Shown piece by piece: positions 27,888-36,732 of a stretch of 64,000 nt of DNA. The notes under the pieces are model-generated. The model was not told the DNA's origin. It ran no database searches and worked only from the letters and a program-made list of their open reading frames with translations. Position 1 is the first letter of the stretch; every line of letters starts with the position of its first letter. The stretch comes from Cellulosimicrobium cellulans. GTDB taxonomy: Bacteria > Actinomycetota > Actinomycetes > Actinomycetales > Cellulomonadaceae. The position numbers and the translations under genes were made by a program. The DNA lies in the NCBI RefSeq assembly GCF_006539945.1, contig NZ_BJNZ01000010.1:1-64000 (forward strand), in the 5' to 3' direction.

Positions 27888-28012
27888 AGCCCGGGTAGGC
27901 CGAGGTAGAGGCCGGGTAGGCCGGGTAGGCCGAGGTAGAGGCCGGGTAGGCCGAGGTAGAGGCGTGGTCACGACCAGGCCTCTACCTCGCGGACCACGCC
28001 TCTACCTCGGCC
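27878..28012. repeat. 21-bp repeat array between convergent genes, two orientations
   Basis: From the lutC stop, units of the form GCCGAGGTAGAGGCCGGGTA run rightwards (27878-27898, 27899-27919, a 9-base partial, 27929-27949, 27950-27969). Two units in the opposite orientation (27972-27991, 27992-28012) then lead to the NUDIX stop. Each set reads the same way relative to the end of its gene. At the meeting point 27952-27989 the units form an 18-bp inverted repeat with one mismatch and a two-base spacer. Confidence 0.9.
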
Positions 28013-28021
28013 ACCCGGCCC

Positions 28022-28681
28022 TCATGCCCGACGGCGGTGACGCACCTCGGCGAGGACGGTCGCCAGGCGGACGGGGAAGTCGTCCGGCGTGCCGGCCGGG
28101 AGCGCGTCGACCGGGAACCACGCGACGTCCTCGCTCTCGTCGCTCACGGCCGTCCGCGCGTCGGGGTCGGCGAACGCGACGAACCCGACGTCCCAGTGCG
28201 TGCGGCACGTCCCGAACGCGGCGGCGAGGTCGTGGCGGTGCACGTCGACGGGCGCGGCGGGGTCGCCGGCCTGGTGCCCGGCGCCCGGGCGGTCGCCCAG
28301 GGCTGGGACGCGCTCACGGTCCGGGTCGAACGGGACGAGGTCGTCGAGACCGCTCTCCTCGCGCGCCTCCCGGTACGCGGCGCCCGCGAGCGTCGTGTCG
28401 CCGGGCTCGATGTGGCCACCCACCTGGACCCAGAACTGGCCCTTGCGGTGGAAGCACAGCAGGACGCGGTCCAGGTCCGGGCTGAGCACGAAGCAGCTCG
28501 CCGTGAGGTGCTCTGGACCCCCGTCGCGCCGCACGGCGTCGGCGCGCGGGCTGGCCTCCCCGCTGACGAAGGCGCGGTACTCCTCCGCGAGCGACGCCTG
28601 GCGTGGGTCGACCGGCTGCCACCGGTCGAGTCGGGCGAGGGCGTCGCGGGCGAGCTGGGCGGCGGGATCGAGAGCGGTCAC
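28022..28681 (-). CDS. NUDIX hydrolase
   Basis: A 219-residue NUDIX protein. The Nudix box is GGHIEPGDTTLAGAAYREAR continuing EESGL (near residues 87-112), with Asp in place of the first Glu and intact REAREESG metal-binding residues. A ~70-residue N-terminal segment precedes the domain. The substrate (a nucleoside diphosphate derivative in this superfamily) cannot be told. The GTG start lies six bases after TAGCCT (28688-28693), the pattern of a leaderless gene. It is divergent from the kinase gene next to it. Confidence 0.9.
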   Translation of the reverse strand: MTALDPAAQLARDALARLDRWQPVDPRQASLAEEYRAFVSGEASPRADAVRRDGGPEHLTASCFVLSPDLDRVLLCFHRKGQFWVQVGGHIEPGDTTLAGAAYREAREESGLDDLVPFDPDRERVPALGDRPGAGHQAGDPAAPVDVHRHDLAAAFGTCRTHWDVGFVAFADPDARTAVSDESEDVAWFPVDALPAGTPDDFPVRLATVLAEVRHRRRA

Positions 28682-28769
28682 CGAGGAAGGCTACGCGGAG
28701 CGGGGCGCTCTCCCGCCGCGACGGGGTCGTCGGGGCGACAGGTCTTGCGCGCTGCGACAATGGTGTCCC

Positions 28770-29480
28770 GTGAGCGACCCTCAGCACGACGGCGTCCCGG
28801 CCGACGCCGGTCTCCGCACCGACCCGGTGACCGACGACCCCGCCACGGACCCTGCCCTCTTCGACCTCCCGCCCGGGACCCGCGAGGTCCCGACGCGGGT
28901 CGTCCTGCTCACCGGGGCGTCCGGCTCGGGCAAGACGTCGCTCACGCGGCGCCTCGGCCTCCCGGTCGTCGCGCTCGACGACTTCTACCTCGACCACGAC
29001 CACCCCGACCTGCCGCAGCGGTTCGGCATCGTCGACTGGGACGACCCGCGCTCGTGGGACGCCGCAGGCGCCGTCGCGGCGCTCGTCGACCTCGCGCGCA
29101 CCGGGCATGCTGACGTGCCGGTCTACGACATCCCGACGTCGCGCCGCACGGGGACGACGCACCTCGACGTCACGGGCTCGCGGGTCGTGCTGGCCGAGGG
29201 GATCTTCGCGGCGGAGATCGTCGCGGCGTGCCGCGCGCAGGACGTGCTGGCCGACGCGATCTGCCTGCGCCGGCCGCGGCTCATGACGTTCTGGTTCCGT
29301 CTGCTGCGCGACCTCGCGGAGATGCGCAAGCCACCGCTCACCCTGTTCCGGCGCGGGTGGGGACTCCTGCGCGCCGAGCCCGCGCTCGTGCGCCACTGGG
29401 TGTCGCTCGGCTGCCGCGCACTGACGCCCGCGCAGGCGGAGAAGGAGATCCGCGCCCTGCTCGTCCGGCGGCCGGCGTAG
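28770..29480 (+). CDS. P-loop kinase of the uridine kinase type
   Basis: A 236-residue ATP-binding protein. After a ~45-residue acidic N-terminus, the Walker A motif GASGSGKTS is followed by the substrate-site LDDFYLDHDHPDLP and the Walker B-like VLAEGIFAAEIV. This arrangement is that of actinobacterial uridine-kinase-like proteins; they may phosphorylate uridine/cytidine, but orthologues are rarely tested. The GTG start at 28770 lies after GACAAT and an eight-base gap, possibly leaderless. It is convergent with the next gene with only three bases between stops. Confidence 0.85.
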   Translation: MSDPQHDGVPADAGLRTDPVTDDPATDPALFDLPPGTREVPTRVVLLTGASGSGKTSLTRRLGLPVVALDDFYLDHDHPDLPQRFGIVDWDDPRSWDAAGAVAALVDLARTGHADVPVYDIPTSRRTGTTHLDVTGSRVVLAEGIFAAEIVAACRAQDVLADAICLRRPRLMTFWFRLLRDLAEMRKPPLTLFRRGWGLLRAEPALVRHWVSLGCRALTPAQAEKEIRALLVRRPA

Positions 29481-29483
29481 CCG

Positions 29484-30038
29484 TCAGGCCCGTGGGTCTT
29501 CGATCTCGACCGTCGCGAGAGTCGGCCCGCCGCACTCGGCCCCGAAGTCGCCGACCGTCAGCACGAACTCCGGATCCACCTCCTGCTCGACGACGACGTC
29601 GCCCGACGCGAGCTCCACGACGCGCACGACGATCGGCCCGACCGGGCCGTTCAGCGCGGAGCCCGTCCACTCGCCCCGCGACGGTTCGTCCGGCGCGTCC
29701 TCTGCCGTCGGCTCGGGTGACGTCTCGGCAGCCTCGGCCGGGTCCGGCGAGACCGGCTGGCCAGGCTGGACCGGTGCGATCGTGGTGGGGGCCGGCTCGG
29801 GGGCGAGCCGGATCGTCCCGTCACGGACCAGCCCGCACGGCTCGGCCGTGCCGACACAGCTCACCGCGACGCCGTACGCGTCCCGGTCCGACCAGGAGTC
29901 GTCGAGCCGGACCTCCAGCCGGGCCACGTACCCGATCGCCGGGCACGCCGTGATCGGGCCACCTGGGCCGCCGCACGCGGTGATCACGGCGACGAGCAGG
30001 GACACCCCGGCCAGGGAGCGTCGTCGTCGGTCGCTCAC
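29484..30038 (-). CDS. Predicted lipoprotein of unknown function
   Basis: A 184-residue lipoprotein. The signal peptide (RRRRSLAGVSLLVAVITAC) ends in a lipobox with the lipidated Cys near residue 22. The mature part has two small beta-rich segments with paired Cys residues (SCVGTAEPC; ECGGP) separated by a Pro/Glu/Ala-rich linker of about 45 residues. No family was recognised. GTG start at 30038. It is probably attached to the outer face of the membrane. Confidence 0.8.
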   Translation of the reverse strand: MSDRRRRSLAGVSLLVAVITACGGPGGPITACPAIGYVARLEVRLDDSWSDRDAYGVAVSCVGTAEPCGLVRDGTIRLAPEPAPTTIAPVQPGQPVSPDPAEAAETSPEPTAEDAPDEPSRGEWTGSALNGPVGPIVVRVVELASGDVVVEQEVDPEFVLTVGDFGAECGGPTLATVEIEDPRA

Positions 30039-30196
30039 CGTCTCTACCCCCTCAGCGGGCCGACCCTCTCGTCGGGCCCCTCGTCCAGCACCTGTCGCGT
30101 GCCGCCGGATCCTTGCACGGGGCCCGCGCGTCTACCCGCGCAGTCCGCCGAGACGGGGGCGTGGCCACGGTTCTCCGGGCTGCTCCGGGTCCCCGC

Positions 30197-31066
30197 TCAC
30201 GGCTCGGCGGGGAGCGTCCCGACGACGATCGTCGCGCCGATCTCCTCGTCCCGGACGACGCGGGCCCGCAGTCCCGCACCCTCCAGGACACCGACGGCGC
30301 CCGCCGCCTGCCGCTCGCCGGACTCGGTGAGCAGGTGCCCGCCGGGGGCGAGCCACCGCGGCGCCTCGGACGCGACGCGGCGCAGCACCTCCAGCCCGTC
30401 GCCGCCGCCGTCGAGGGCGACGTGGGCCTCGTGGTCGCGCGCCTCGCGCGGCAGCAGCGGGATCTCGGCCGTCGGGACGTACGGCACGTTGGCGAGGAGG
30501 AGGTCGACCCGGCCGTGCAGACCGGCGGGCAGAGGGTCGAAGAGGTCGCCCTCGTACGCGGTCCCGCCGACGGCGGCGACGTTGCGCGCCGCGCACGCGA
30601 CGGCGGCCGGGTCCACGTCGGTCGCGTACAGCTCGACATCGGCCAGGCCGCCGAGGTCGGTCGCCGTCGCGAGCCCGAGCGCCCCCGCCCCGCAGCACAG
30701 GTCGACCACGACGACCGGCGACCCGCCCGGCGCGGCGACCGCTGCGCCGTCGGGCCGGGCGACCTGGAGGCGACCCGGGGCCGCCCCGGCGACCTGCCGC
30801 CCGAGCGCGACCGCCTCGTCGACGAGCAGCGTGGTGCGCTGCCGCGGCACGAAGACCCCGGGGTCGACGGCGACCCGGAGCCCGTGGAAGTCGACGTACC
30901 CGAGCACGTGCTCGAGCGGCTCGCCCGCGACGCGGCGCGCGACGAGCGCTTCGAGGTGCGCGTCGTCGTCGGCCCGCTCGGCGAGGAGCGCGGCCTCGTC
31001 CTCCGCGAAGACGCACCCCGCGGCGCGCAGGCGGGAGACGAGGTCGTCGAGCTGGCTCTGGTCCAC
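30197..31066 (-). CDS. PrmC/HemK-like N5-glutamine methyltransferase
   Basis: A 289-residue SAM-dependent methyltransferase. An N-terminal helical domain (about 1-75, including AGEPLEHVLGYVDFHGLRV) precedes the Rossmann domain with VVVVDLCCGAGALGLA as the SAM-binding motif and LLLANVPYVPT, in which NVPY replaces the NPPY of true PrmC. This variant marks a second, less studied group found in actinobacteria beside the authentic release-factor methyltransferase; the substrate is therefore uncertain. GTG 31066 is chosen because the VDQSQLDDLVSRLRAAG N-terminus aligns with the family and upstream codons do not. Confidence 0.88.
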   Translation of the reverse strand: MDQSQLDDLVSRLRAAGCVFAEDEAALLAERADDDAHLEALVARRVAGEPLEHVLGYVDFHGLRVAVDPGVFVPRQRTTLLVDEAVALGRQVAGAAPGRLQVARPDGAAVAAPGGSPVVVVDLCCGAGALGLATATDLGGLADVELYATDVDPAAVACAARNVAAVGGTAYEGDLFDPLPAGLHGRVDLLLANVPYVPTAEIPLLPREARDHEAHVALDGGGDGLEVLRRVASEAPRWLAPGGHLLTESGERQAAGAVGVLEGAGLRARVVRDEEIGATIVVGTLPAEP

Positions 31067-31201
31067 GTCCGGACGGTACTTGTGCCGGGCTCCGCCCGCG
31101 CGGGGATAGCCCCCACCACCACGAGATCGACCCGCACGTCCCGGACCGACCCGCAGGGGGTCGACCTCGCGACGCACGGGTCGATCGGGGCGGGCTTCTC
31201 C

Positions 31202-31395
31202 TCAGTCCCGCAGGAGCGGGAGGAGCCGGGTCCCCTGGCGCTCGATCTCGCGCAGGTACGGGGTGTCGGAGAGGACGAAGTGCGTGACGCCGAGGTCCTG
31301 GTAGCGCCGCAGCGACTTCGCGACGTCCTGCGCCGAGCCGACGAGCCACGTCGTGGCCGCTCCCCCGCCGCCGAACCGGCCCGGCGTCGTCCACA
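31202..31395 (-). pseudogene. C-terminal remnant of an LLM-class flavin oxidoreductase
   Basis: On the minus strand 63 codons remain of a luciferase-like (SsuD-type) monooxygenase: they read GRFGGGGAATTWLVGSAQDV, then AKSLRRYQDLGVTHFVLSDT, then PYLREIERQGTRLLPLLRD and a TGA stop. The rest of the ~370-residue gene is missing. The coding remnant ends exactly where two 21-bp repeat units begin (31396). No start codon or ribosome binding site is available, so it is not expressed as a functional protein. It looks like a deletion that joined the repeats to the 3' end of the gene. Confidence 0.85.
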
Positions 31396-31437
31396 GGCCG
31401 AGGTAGAGCCGTGGTTGGCCGAGGTAGAGCCGTGGTC
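31396..31437. repeat. Two perfect 21-bp repeat units abutting a broken gene
   Basis: Two head-to-tail copies of GGCCGAGGTAGAGCCGTGGT plus one base, identical except for the last position. They belong to the same family as the arrays at 125, 27878 and 31803. They touch the truncated end of the LLM oxidoreductase remnant. Confidence 0.9.
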
Positions 31438-31640
31438 ATCGCGTCCGACGTCGGTCGGCGGTCTGCGCCGCCGGGCTGTCCGGCATGGTCGTGCCCGACG
31501 CCGGTCGGTCGCCAGCCCGGGTCGGGACGCCGCCCGAGGCGGTCGGGCCGCCGATCTCCCGAGACCGCACCGGTTAGGCTCCCAGCCGCGACGGCCCGAC
31601 GAGACGACGCGGGCGAACTCGACACCGCGAGCAACCGCCC
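31438..31640. other. Gene-free stretch with promoter-like remnant
   Basis: About 200 bases without a supported gene. A TTAGGCT-type -10 element near 31575 and GC-rich inverted words (CCGCCCGAGGCGG) are visible. It may be the former upstream region of a deleted gene. Confidence 0.4.
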
Positions 31641-31770
31641 GGGTGAGCGACGACCAGGGTGAGACGGCGCCGGGCGGGGTGGGTGGTGGTGCCGCGTCGT
31701 GGCGGGCCTGGCGGGAGCCGCGAGGAACGAGCGGCGGATGGTAGACGCGGCACCACCACCCACCCCGCCC
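31641..31770. repeat. ~100-bp dispersed element with a 27-bp perfect inverted repeat
   Basis: 31641-31738 is the inverted copy of window positions 1-108. In addition 31672-31698 and 31744-31770 are perfect 27-bp inverted repeats separated by 45 bases, so the element can form a long hairpin or cruciform. The right arm begins GACGCGGCACCACCACCCAC. A 21-bp array follows at 31803. The 33-codon ORF across the element is rejected as a gene because the first four differences between copies all change the amino acid. Confidence 0.85.
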
Positions 31771-31802
31771 ACCCCACCCGACCACACGCCGTCGAGCACA
31801 AG

Positions 31803-31928
31803 AACCACGGCTCTACGTCACGCGACCACGGCTCTACCTCGGCCAACCACGGCTCTACCTCGCGCAACCACGGCTCTACCTCGGGTGACTGCGGTTCTCC
31901 CTCGCGTGACCACGGTTCTCCCTCGGCG
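31803..31928. repeat. 21-bp tandem repeat array, six exact-length units
   Basis: Six consecutive units of exactly 21 bases (consensus GACCACGGCTCTACCTCGGC plus C), at 31803, 31824, 31845, 31866, 31887 and 31908. The last two units diverge most. The array lies just beyond the clpC terminator, and read on the clpC strand has the same orientation as the arrays after lacI, lutC and the NUDIX gene. Confidence 0.92.
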
Positions 31929-31937
31929 AGACGACGA

Positions 31938-31973
31938 CGGGCCCCGACCCTCCTGGTGGAAGATCGGGGCCCG
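31938..31973. terminator. clpC terminator, 10-bp perfect stem
   Basis: Arms 31938-31947 and 31964-31973 (CGGGCCCCGA and TCGGGGCCCG) pair perfectly with a 16-base loop. It lies about 60 bases after the clpC stop on the minus strand. Confidence 0.75.
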
Positions 31974-32033
31974 GTGTCAGGCGGCTGCCGCTGGGGCAGA
32001 CGTCGTCAGGCTCTCAGGAGCGGGTCACACCAC

Positions 32034-34601
32034 TCACTCCGCGCCGGCCTGCAGCTCGCCCGTCGGGGGCAGGTCGCGGACCGAGACGCCGGTGGGGGCG
32101 TCGAGAGCGGCGGCCGCGCCCACGCTCACCGGGCCGCGGTCGTGCTCGCCCTTGGAGACACCGCGGAAGGTGAACTCCCCGAGCAGGCCCTCGCCGTCGG
32201 CGTCGACCAGGATGATCTCGCCGGCCTTGAGCTCGCCGAACAGGATCTTCTCGGAGAGCACGTCCTCGATGTCGCGCTGGATCGCGCGGCGCAGCGGACG
32301 GGCACCCAGGACCGGGTCGTAGCCCTTCTCGGCGAGCAGGACCTTCGCCGCCGGGGTGAGCTCGATGCCCATGTCCTTGTCCCGCAGACGCGCGTCGAGA
32401 CGGGCGATCATGAGGTCGACGATCTGGATGATCTCGGCCTGCGAGAGCTGCGGGAAGACCACCACGTCGTCGACGCGGTTGAGGAACTCAGGGCGGAAGT
32501 GCTGCTTGAGCTCGTCGTTGACCTTCGCCTTCATGCGCTCGTAGGACGTGACCAGGTCGCCGCCGGCGTTGAAGCCGGTCTGGACGCCCTTGGCGATGTC
32601 CCGCGTGCCGAGGTTGGTCGTCATGATGATGACGGTGTTCTTGAAGTCCACGACGCGGCCCTGCGAGTCGGTCAGGCGACCGTCCTCGAGGATCTGCAGG
32701 AGCGAGTTGAAGATGTCCGCGTGGGCCTTCTCCACCTCGTCGAACAGGACGACCGAGAACGGCTTGCGCCGCACCTTCTCGGTGAGCTGGCCACCCTCGT
32801 CGTACCCGACGTAGCCGGGGGGCGAGCCGAACAGCCGCGAGACGGTGTGCTTCTCGGAGAACTCCGACATGTCGAGCTGGATGAGCGCGTCCTCGTCCCC
32901 GAAGAGGAACTCGGCGAGCGCCTTGGCCAGCTCGGTCTTCCCGACGCCGGTCGGGCCGGCGAAGATGAACGACCCACCGGGGCGCTTGGGGTCCTTGAGG
33001 CCGGCACGCGTGCGGCGGATGGCCTGCGACAGCGCCTTGATCGCGGCCTCCTGGCCGACGACGCGCTTGTGCAGCTCGTCCTCCATGTGCAGCAGGCGGC
33101 TGGACTCCTCCTCGGTGAGCTTGAAGACCGGGATGCCCGTGGCCATGGCCAGGACCTCGGCGATCAGCTCCTCGTCCACCTCGGCGACGGTGTCCAGGTC
33201 ACCGGACTTCCACGCCTTCTCCTTGTCGGCGCGCTTCGCGGTGAGCTGCTTCTCCTTGTCGCGCAGACCGGCGGCCTTCTCGAAGTCCTGCGCGTCGATC
33301 GCGGACTCCTTCTCGCGGCGCGCCTCGGCGATCTCCTCGTCGAGCTCCTTGAGCTCCGGCGGGGCCGTCATGCGGCGGATGCGCAGGCGCGCGCCCGCCT
33401 CGTCGATGAGGTCGATCGCCTTGTCCGGGAGGAACCGGTCGTTGATGTACCGGTCCGCGAGCGTGGCCGCGGAGACGAGCGCGGAGTCCGTGATGGACAC
33501 GCGGTGGTGCGCCTCGTAACGGTCGCGCAGGCCCTTGAGGATCTCGATCGCGTGGTTGAGCGACGGCTCGGCGACCTGGATCGGCTGGAAGCGACGCTCC
33601 AGGGCAGGGTCCTTCTCGACGTGCTTGCGGTACTCGTCGAGCGTCGTCGCGCCGATGGTCTGGAGCTCGCCGCGCGCGAGCATCGGCTTGAGGATGCTCG
33701 CGGCGTCGATCGCGCCCTCGGCGGCACCCGCCCCGACGAGCGTGTGGATCTCGTCGATGAACAGGATGATGTCGCCGCGCGTGCGGATCTCCTTGAGCAC
33801 CTTCTTGAGGCGCTCCTCGAAGTCACCGCGGTAGCGCGAGCCGGCCACGAGGGCGCCGAGGTCGAGCGTGTAGAGCTGCTTGTCCTTGAGCGTCTCGGGC
33901 ACGTCGCCGCGCACGATGTCCTGGGCCAGGCCCTCGACGACGGCGGTCTTGCCGACGCCCGGCTCGCCGATCAGCACCGGGTTGTTCTTGGTGCGACGGC
34001 TCAGCACCTGCATGACGCGCTCGATCTCGAGGCTGCGCCCGATGACCGGGTCGAGCTTGCCCTCGCGCGCGGCCTGGGTGAGGTTGCGCCCGAACTGGTC
34101 GAGCACGGCCGACCCCGACGGCTGCCCCTCGGCGGGGCCGCCCGCGGCGACGGGCTCCTTGCCCTGGTAGCCGGACAGGAGCTGGATGACCTGCTGGCGC
34201 ACCTTGTTGAGGTCGGCGCCCATCTTCGTCAGGACCTGGGCGGCGACACCCTCGCCCTCACGGATGAGGCCGAGCAGGATGTGCTCGGTGCCGATGTAGT
34301 TGTGACCGAGCTGGAGCGCCTCGCGCAGCGACAGCTCGAGCACCTTCTTGGCGCGCGGCGTGAACGGGATGTGCCCGCTCGGGGCCTGCTGGCCCTCGCC
34401 GATGATCTCGGTCACCTGGGTGCGGACGCCGTCGAGGGAGATCCCGAGGGACTCCAGCGCCTTGGCCGCGACACCCTCGCCCTCGTGGATGAGGCCGAGG
34501 AGGATGTGCTCGGTGCCGATGTAGTTGTGGTTGAGCATCCGTGCCTCTTCTTGGGCAAGGACGACGACCCGACGGGCTCGGTCTGTGAATCTCTCGAACA
34601 T
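32034..34601 (-). CDS. clpC: ATP-dependent Clp protease ATP-binding subunit ClpC
   Basis: An 855-residue Hsp100 unfoldase that feeds substrates to ClpP. The N-domain holds two Clp-N repeats (each with [14 protein letters not shown]); the first AAA+ module has GEPGVGKT and [13 protein letters not shown]; the UvrB/UvrC-like middle coiled coil is at about 415-470; the second AAA+ module has GPTGVGKT and [14 protein letters not shown] 34601 follows GAGGAGCAGC. The length is normal for actinobacterial ClpC. Overlapping palindromes lie upstream (34658-34692). It stands alone, with a terminator and a 21-bp repeat array downstream. Confidence 0.98.
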   Translation of the reverse strand: MFERFTDRARRVVVLAQEEARMLNHNYIGTEHILLGLIHEGEGVAAKALESLGISLDGVRTQVTEIIGEGQQAPSGHIPFTPRAKKVLELSLREALQLGHNYIGTEHILLGLIREGEGVAAQVLTKMGADLNKVRQQVIQLLSGYQGKEPVAAGGPAEGQPSGSAVLDQFGRNLTQAAREGKLDPVIGRSLEIERVMQVLSRRTKNNPVLIGEPGVGKTAVVEGLAQDIVRGDVPETLKDKQLYTLDLGALVAGSRYRGDFEERLKKVLKEIRTRGDIILFIDEIHTLVGAGAAEGAIDAASILKPMLARGELQTIGATTLDEYRKHVEKDPALERRFQPIQVAEPSLNHAIEILKGLRDRYEAHHRVSITDSALVSAATLADRYINDRFLPDKAIDLIDEAGARLRIRRMTAPPELKELDEEIAEARREKESAIDAQDFEKAAGLRDKEKQLTAKRADKEKAWKSGDLDTVAEVDEELIAEVLAMATGIPVFKLTEEESSRLLHMEDELHKRVVGQEAAIKALSQAIRRTRAGLKDPKRPGGSFIFAGPTGVGKTELAKALAEFLFGDEDALIQLDMSEFSEKHTVSRLFGSPPGYVGYDEGGQLTEKVRRKPFSVVLFDEVEKAHADIFNSLLQILEDGRLTDSQGRVVDFKNTVIIMTTNLGTRDIAKGVQTGFNAGGDLVTSYERMKAKVNDELKQHFRPEFLNRVDDVVVFPQLSQAEIIQIVDLMIARLDARLRDKDMGIELTPAAKVLLAEKGYDPVLGARPLRRAIQRDIEDVLSEKILFGELKAGEIILVDADGEGLLGEFTFRGVSKGEHDRGPVSVGAAAALDAPTGVSVRDLPPTGELQAGAE

Positions 34602-34657
34602 GTGCTGCTCCTCGTGAGCGGCGTACACCTGCCCGCCGGACGACGGGTACAAGCCTG

Positions 34658-34692
34658 ACCGCATTGACTCTATGCGGTTCGAACGAGCCGCA
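34658..34692. promoter_or_regulatory. Overlapping palindromes upstream of clpC
   Basis: ACCGCAT at 34658-34664 and ATGCGGT at 34672-34678 form a perfect 7-bp inverted repeat with a seven-base spacer. TGCGGTTCGAACGAGCCGCA (34673-34692) is a second, imperfect palindrome that shares its left half. They sit 57-91 bases before the clpC ATG. Clp genes in actinobacteria are controlled by ClgR or heat-shock repressors, but neither consensus is matched exactly. Confidence 0.5.
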
Positions 34693-34880
34693 CCCCCTCC
34701 GTATGCCGTTGTTCGCCAGGGGCGTGAAAGAGGGGTCGGGCCGTGACCTGCGGGCGCCCCGGACGCCGTCGTGCACAGATCACCCGGCCCGACACGCGCG
34801 CGGCGCGTTGACCGCGACGCGCGCCCCGGGCAGGCTCGGGAGTGCGCCCCGCACGGACGGCCAGAAGGGTGGCGAGAGCG

Positions 34881-35528
34881 ATGCACCAGCCGGACCAGCA
34901 GCCCGAGGACCCGACCGCACCGGGAGCCGACGAGCGCGACGCGCGGCCCGCGAGCGCGCCCGCGACGTGGGAGCAGGTCGTGGCCCGGTTCCACGGCGTC
35001 GTCGCCGAGGTGGACGACCCGCTGACCTGGGGCCTCGACCTCGACGAGGAGACGCTCACGGGGGCCGGGCACGGCGCGCACGACCCCGCGGAGGAGCGGT
35101 TCCTGCGCTCCTACGTGTCGTTCACGGGCGAGACGCTCGACGTCGAGACGCTGCGCGTCCTGGCCGCCCACGACGAGCAGGCGGAGGACATCGTCCGCAC
35201 CGCCCTCAGCGGCGCGCTCGCCGCGCCGCTGCACTCGGACAACCCGGGCGACGACGACTTCCTCGACTCCTACCAGGAGTACCGCGCCGCGATGCGCGCG
35301 ATCGTCGAGGAGGTCGACGTCGCGCCGGTCACGCGCACCACGTTCGTGGTCGACGGCGAGCAGCAGGCCTGCCTGCACGTCACCGTGCGGGAGCACGCGG
35401 CGGTGTACGTCCCGCTGGAGGAGCGCGCGCTCGTCGTCTCGGGACCGGCCGACCTGCTCGCGCGCGTGGACGTCGTGACCCGCCCGCTGCGCAACATCCT
35501 CCAGGACGAGCCCGAGCCGAGGTTCTGA
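34881..35528 (+). CDS. Conserved hypothetical actinobacterial protein
   Basis: A 215-residue acidic protein without signal peptide or membrane segment. The first ~35 residues are a disordered Pro/Asp/Ala-rich segment; the rest is a mixed fold with [40 protein letters not shown] and a beta-rich C-terminal half. No family was recognised. ATG 34881 follows AGAAGGGTGGCGAG. It is divergent from clpC and upstream of a universal stress gene, but has no obvious functional link. Confidence 0.7.
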   Translation: MHQPDQQPEDPTAPGADERDARPASAPATWEQVVARFHGVVAEVDDPLTWGLDLDEETLTGAGHGAHDPAEERFLRSYVSFTGETLDVETLRVLAAHDEQAEDIVRTALSGALAAPLHSDNPGDDDFLDSYQEYRAAMRAIVEEVDVAPVTRTTFVVDGEQQACLHVTVREHAAVYVPLEERALVVSGPADLLARVDVVTRPLRNILQDEPEPRF

Positions 35529-35574
35529 CGCCGCCGACCGGCCAACGCCGACATGGTGACCCTGGTCCGTCGAT

Positions 35575-35592
35575 CCGGGACGGGCGTCCCGG
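35575..35592. promoter_or_regulatory. DosR-like palindrome ahead of a universal stress gene
   Basis: CCGGGACGGGCGTCCCGG has 7-bp perfect arms with a four-base centre. Its GGGAC-N4-GTCCC core has the geometry of DosR/DevR boxes, but the centre is GGGC rather than the usual TWWA. It lies 113 bases upstream of the USP start; a TAGGGT -10 element follows near 35614. Confidence 0.5.
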
Positions 35593-35704
35593 GCGGAGCA
35601 CAGCCTTGCGGCCTAGGGTCGAGTCAGCACCGGCGTCGGGCGATGGCGCCGGGAACAGCACGCCGACGGCGCACGCGGTCGGCCGACCGGGCGGAGGTGG
35701 CGGG

Positions 35705-36661
35705 ATGCGCGGCGTGATCGTCGGTGTGGACGGGTCGGAGGAGTCCGGCGGCGCGCTCGACTGGGCGCTGCGCGAGGCGGCGGACCGGGGCGTTCCGCTC
35801 ACGGCCGCGCTCGCGTTCGAGTCGCGACAAGGGCCCGGCGACGGCACGGACCCGGCGGCCGAGGAGAAGCGCGCGCTGGTCCAGGAGTGGCTGGACGCCG
35901 CGCGCGCCCGCACGGGCCTCGGCCCGGACGCGGTGACGGCCACGGCTCTCGCCGAGCGCGGGAGCCCCGCGGCGGTCCTGCTCGCCCTCGCCCAACCGGG
36001 GACGACCCAGCCCGTCCAGGACGACGTCCGGCCCGACCCGGGCGACGGCGACGACGCCGACCTGCTCGTCGTCGGGCGCTGCGGCCGGGGACGTCTCGGG
36101 CGCATGGTCCTCGGCTCGGTGCCGACCGCCGTCGTGCAGCACGCGACCGTCCCGGTGACCGTGGTGCGCGGCACGCCCGACGTGCGCCACGACCACGCCC
36201 GGCCCGTCGTGGTCGGGGTCGACGGGTCGTCCACGTCGGTCCAGGCGCTGCGGCACGGGGCGGACGTCGCGCGGCGCACGGGCGCGACGCTCGAGGCCCT
36301 GTTCTGCTGGCAGATCGTGTCGCTCGCGCCGCTGCCCGACTCGTGGGGATGGACCCCCCCGATCGACGACTACGAGAAGTTCGCCACGCAGAAGCTCGAC
36401 GCCGCACTCGAGGCCGCGGGGGTCGACCTGCCCGGCGACCGCCTGGTGCGCAGCGTGAAGCACGTGCACGCCGCGCAGGGGATCATCGAGGCGTCGTCCC
36501 ACGCTGAGCGGCTCGTGCTCGGCAACCGCGGCGTCGGCGGGTTCGACCGGCTCCTGCTCGGGTCGGTGAGCCGGCACGCCGTCGAGTACGCGCACTGCCC
36601 CGTGACCGTGGTGCGGCCCCCGGACGCGACCCACCCCTCGGGCGCGCACGACGACGACTGA
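35705..36661 (+). CDS. Tandem universal stress protein (UspA domains)
   Basis: A 318-residue protein with two UspA domains (about 1-155 and 165-310). Both carry the ATP-binding pattern G-x2-G-x9-G-S/T: GRCGRGRLGRMVLGSV and GNRGVGGFDRLLLGSV. The first domain has an acidic insertion (about residues 100-118). ATG 35705 follows GGAGGTGGCGGG. Such double-domain proteins are typical of actinobacteria and often belong to hypoxia or dormancy regulons; the DosR-like palindrome upstream agrees, but regulation is inferred. Confidence 0.93.
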   Translation: MRGVIVGVDGSEESGGALDWALREAADRGVPLTAALAFESRQGPGDGTDPAAEEKRALVQEWLDAARARTGLGPDAVTATALAERGSPAAVLLALAQPGTTQPVQDDVRPDPGDGDDADLLVVGRCGRGRLGRMVLGSVPTAVVQHATVPVTVVRGTPDVRHDHARPVVVGVDGSSTSVQALRHGADVARRTGATLEALFCWQIVSLAPLPDSWGWTPPIDDYEKFATQKLDAALEAAGVDLPGDRLVRSVKHVHAAQGIIEASSHAERLVLGNRGVGGFDRLLLGSVSRHAVEYAHCPVTVVRPPDATHPSGAHDDD

Positions 36662-36732
36662 GACGTCCGGCGACTCGTCGCGACGAGCAGCGCTCCCGTT
36701 GCGGGCGTGCGCGCTCGCCCTTCCCTCGGCCG

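Noticed and set aside
31643-31744. A conserved 33-codon ORF in the dispersed element, also present inverted at the window start
   Set aside because: The first four differences between the two copies all change the amino acid, while the identical stretch is explained by recent duplication. No ribosome binding site context is conserved.
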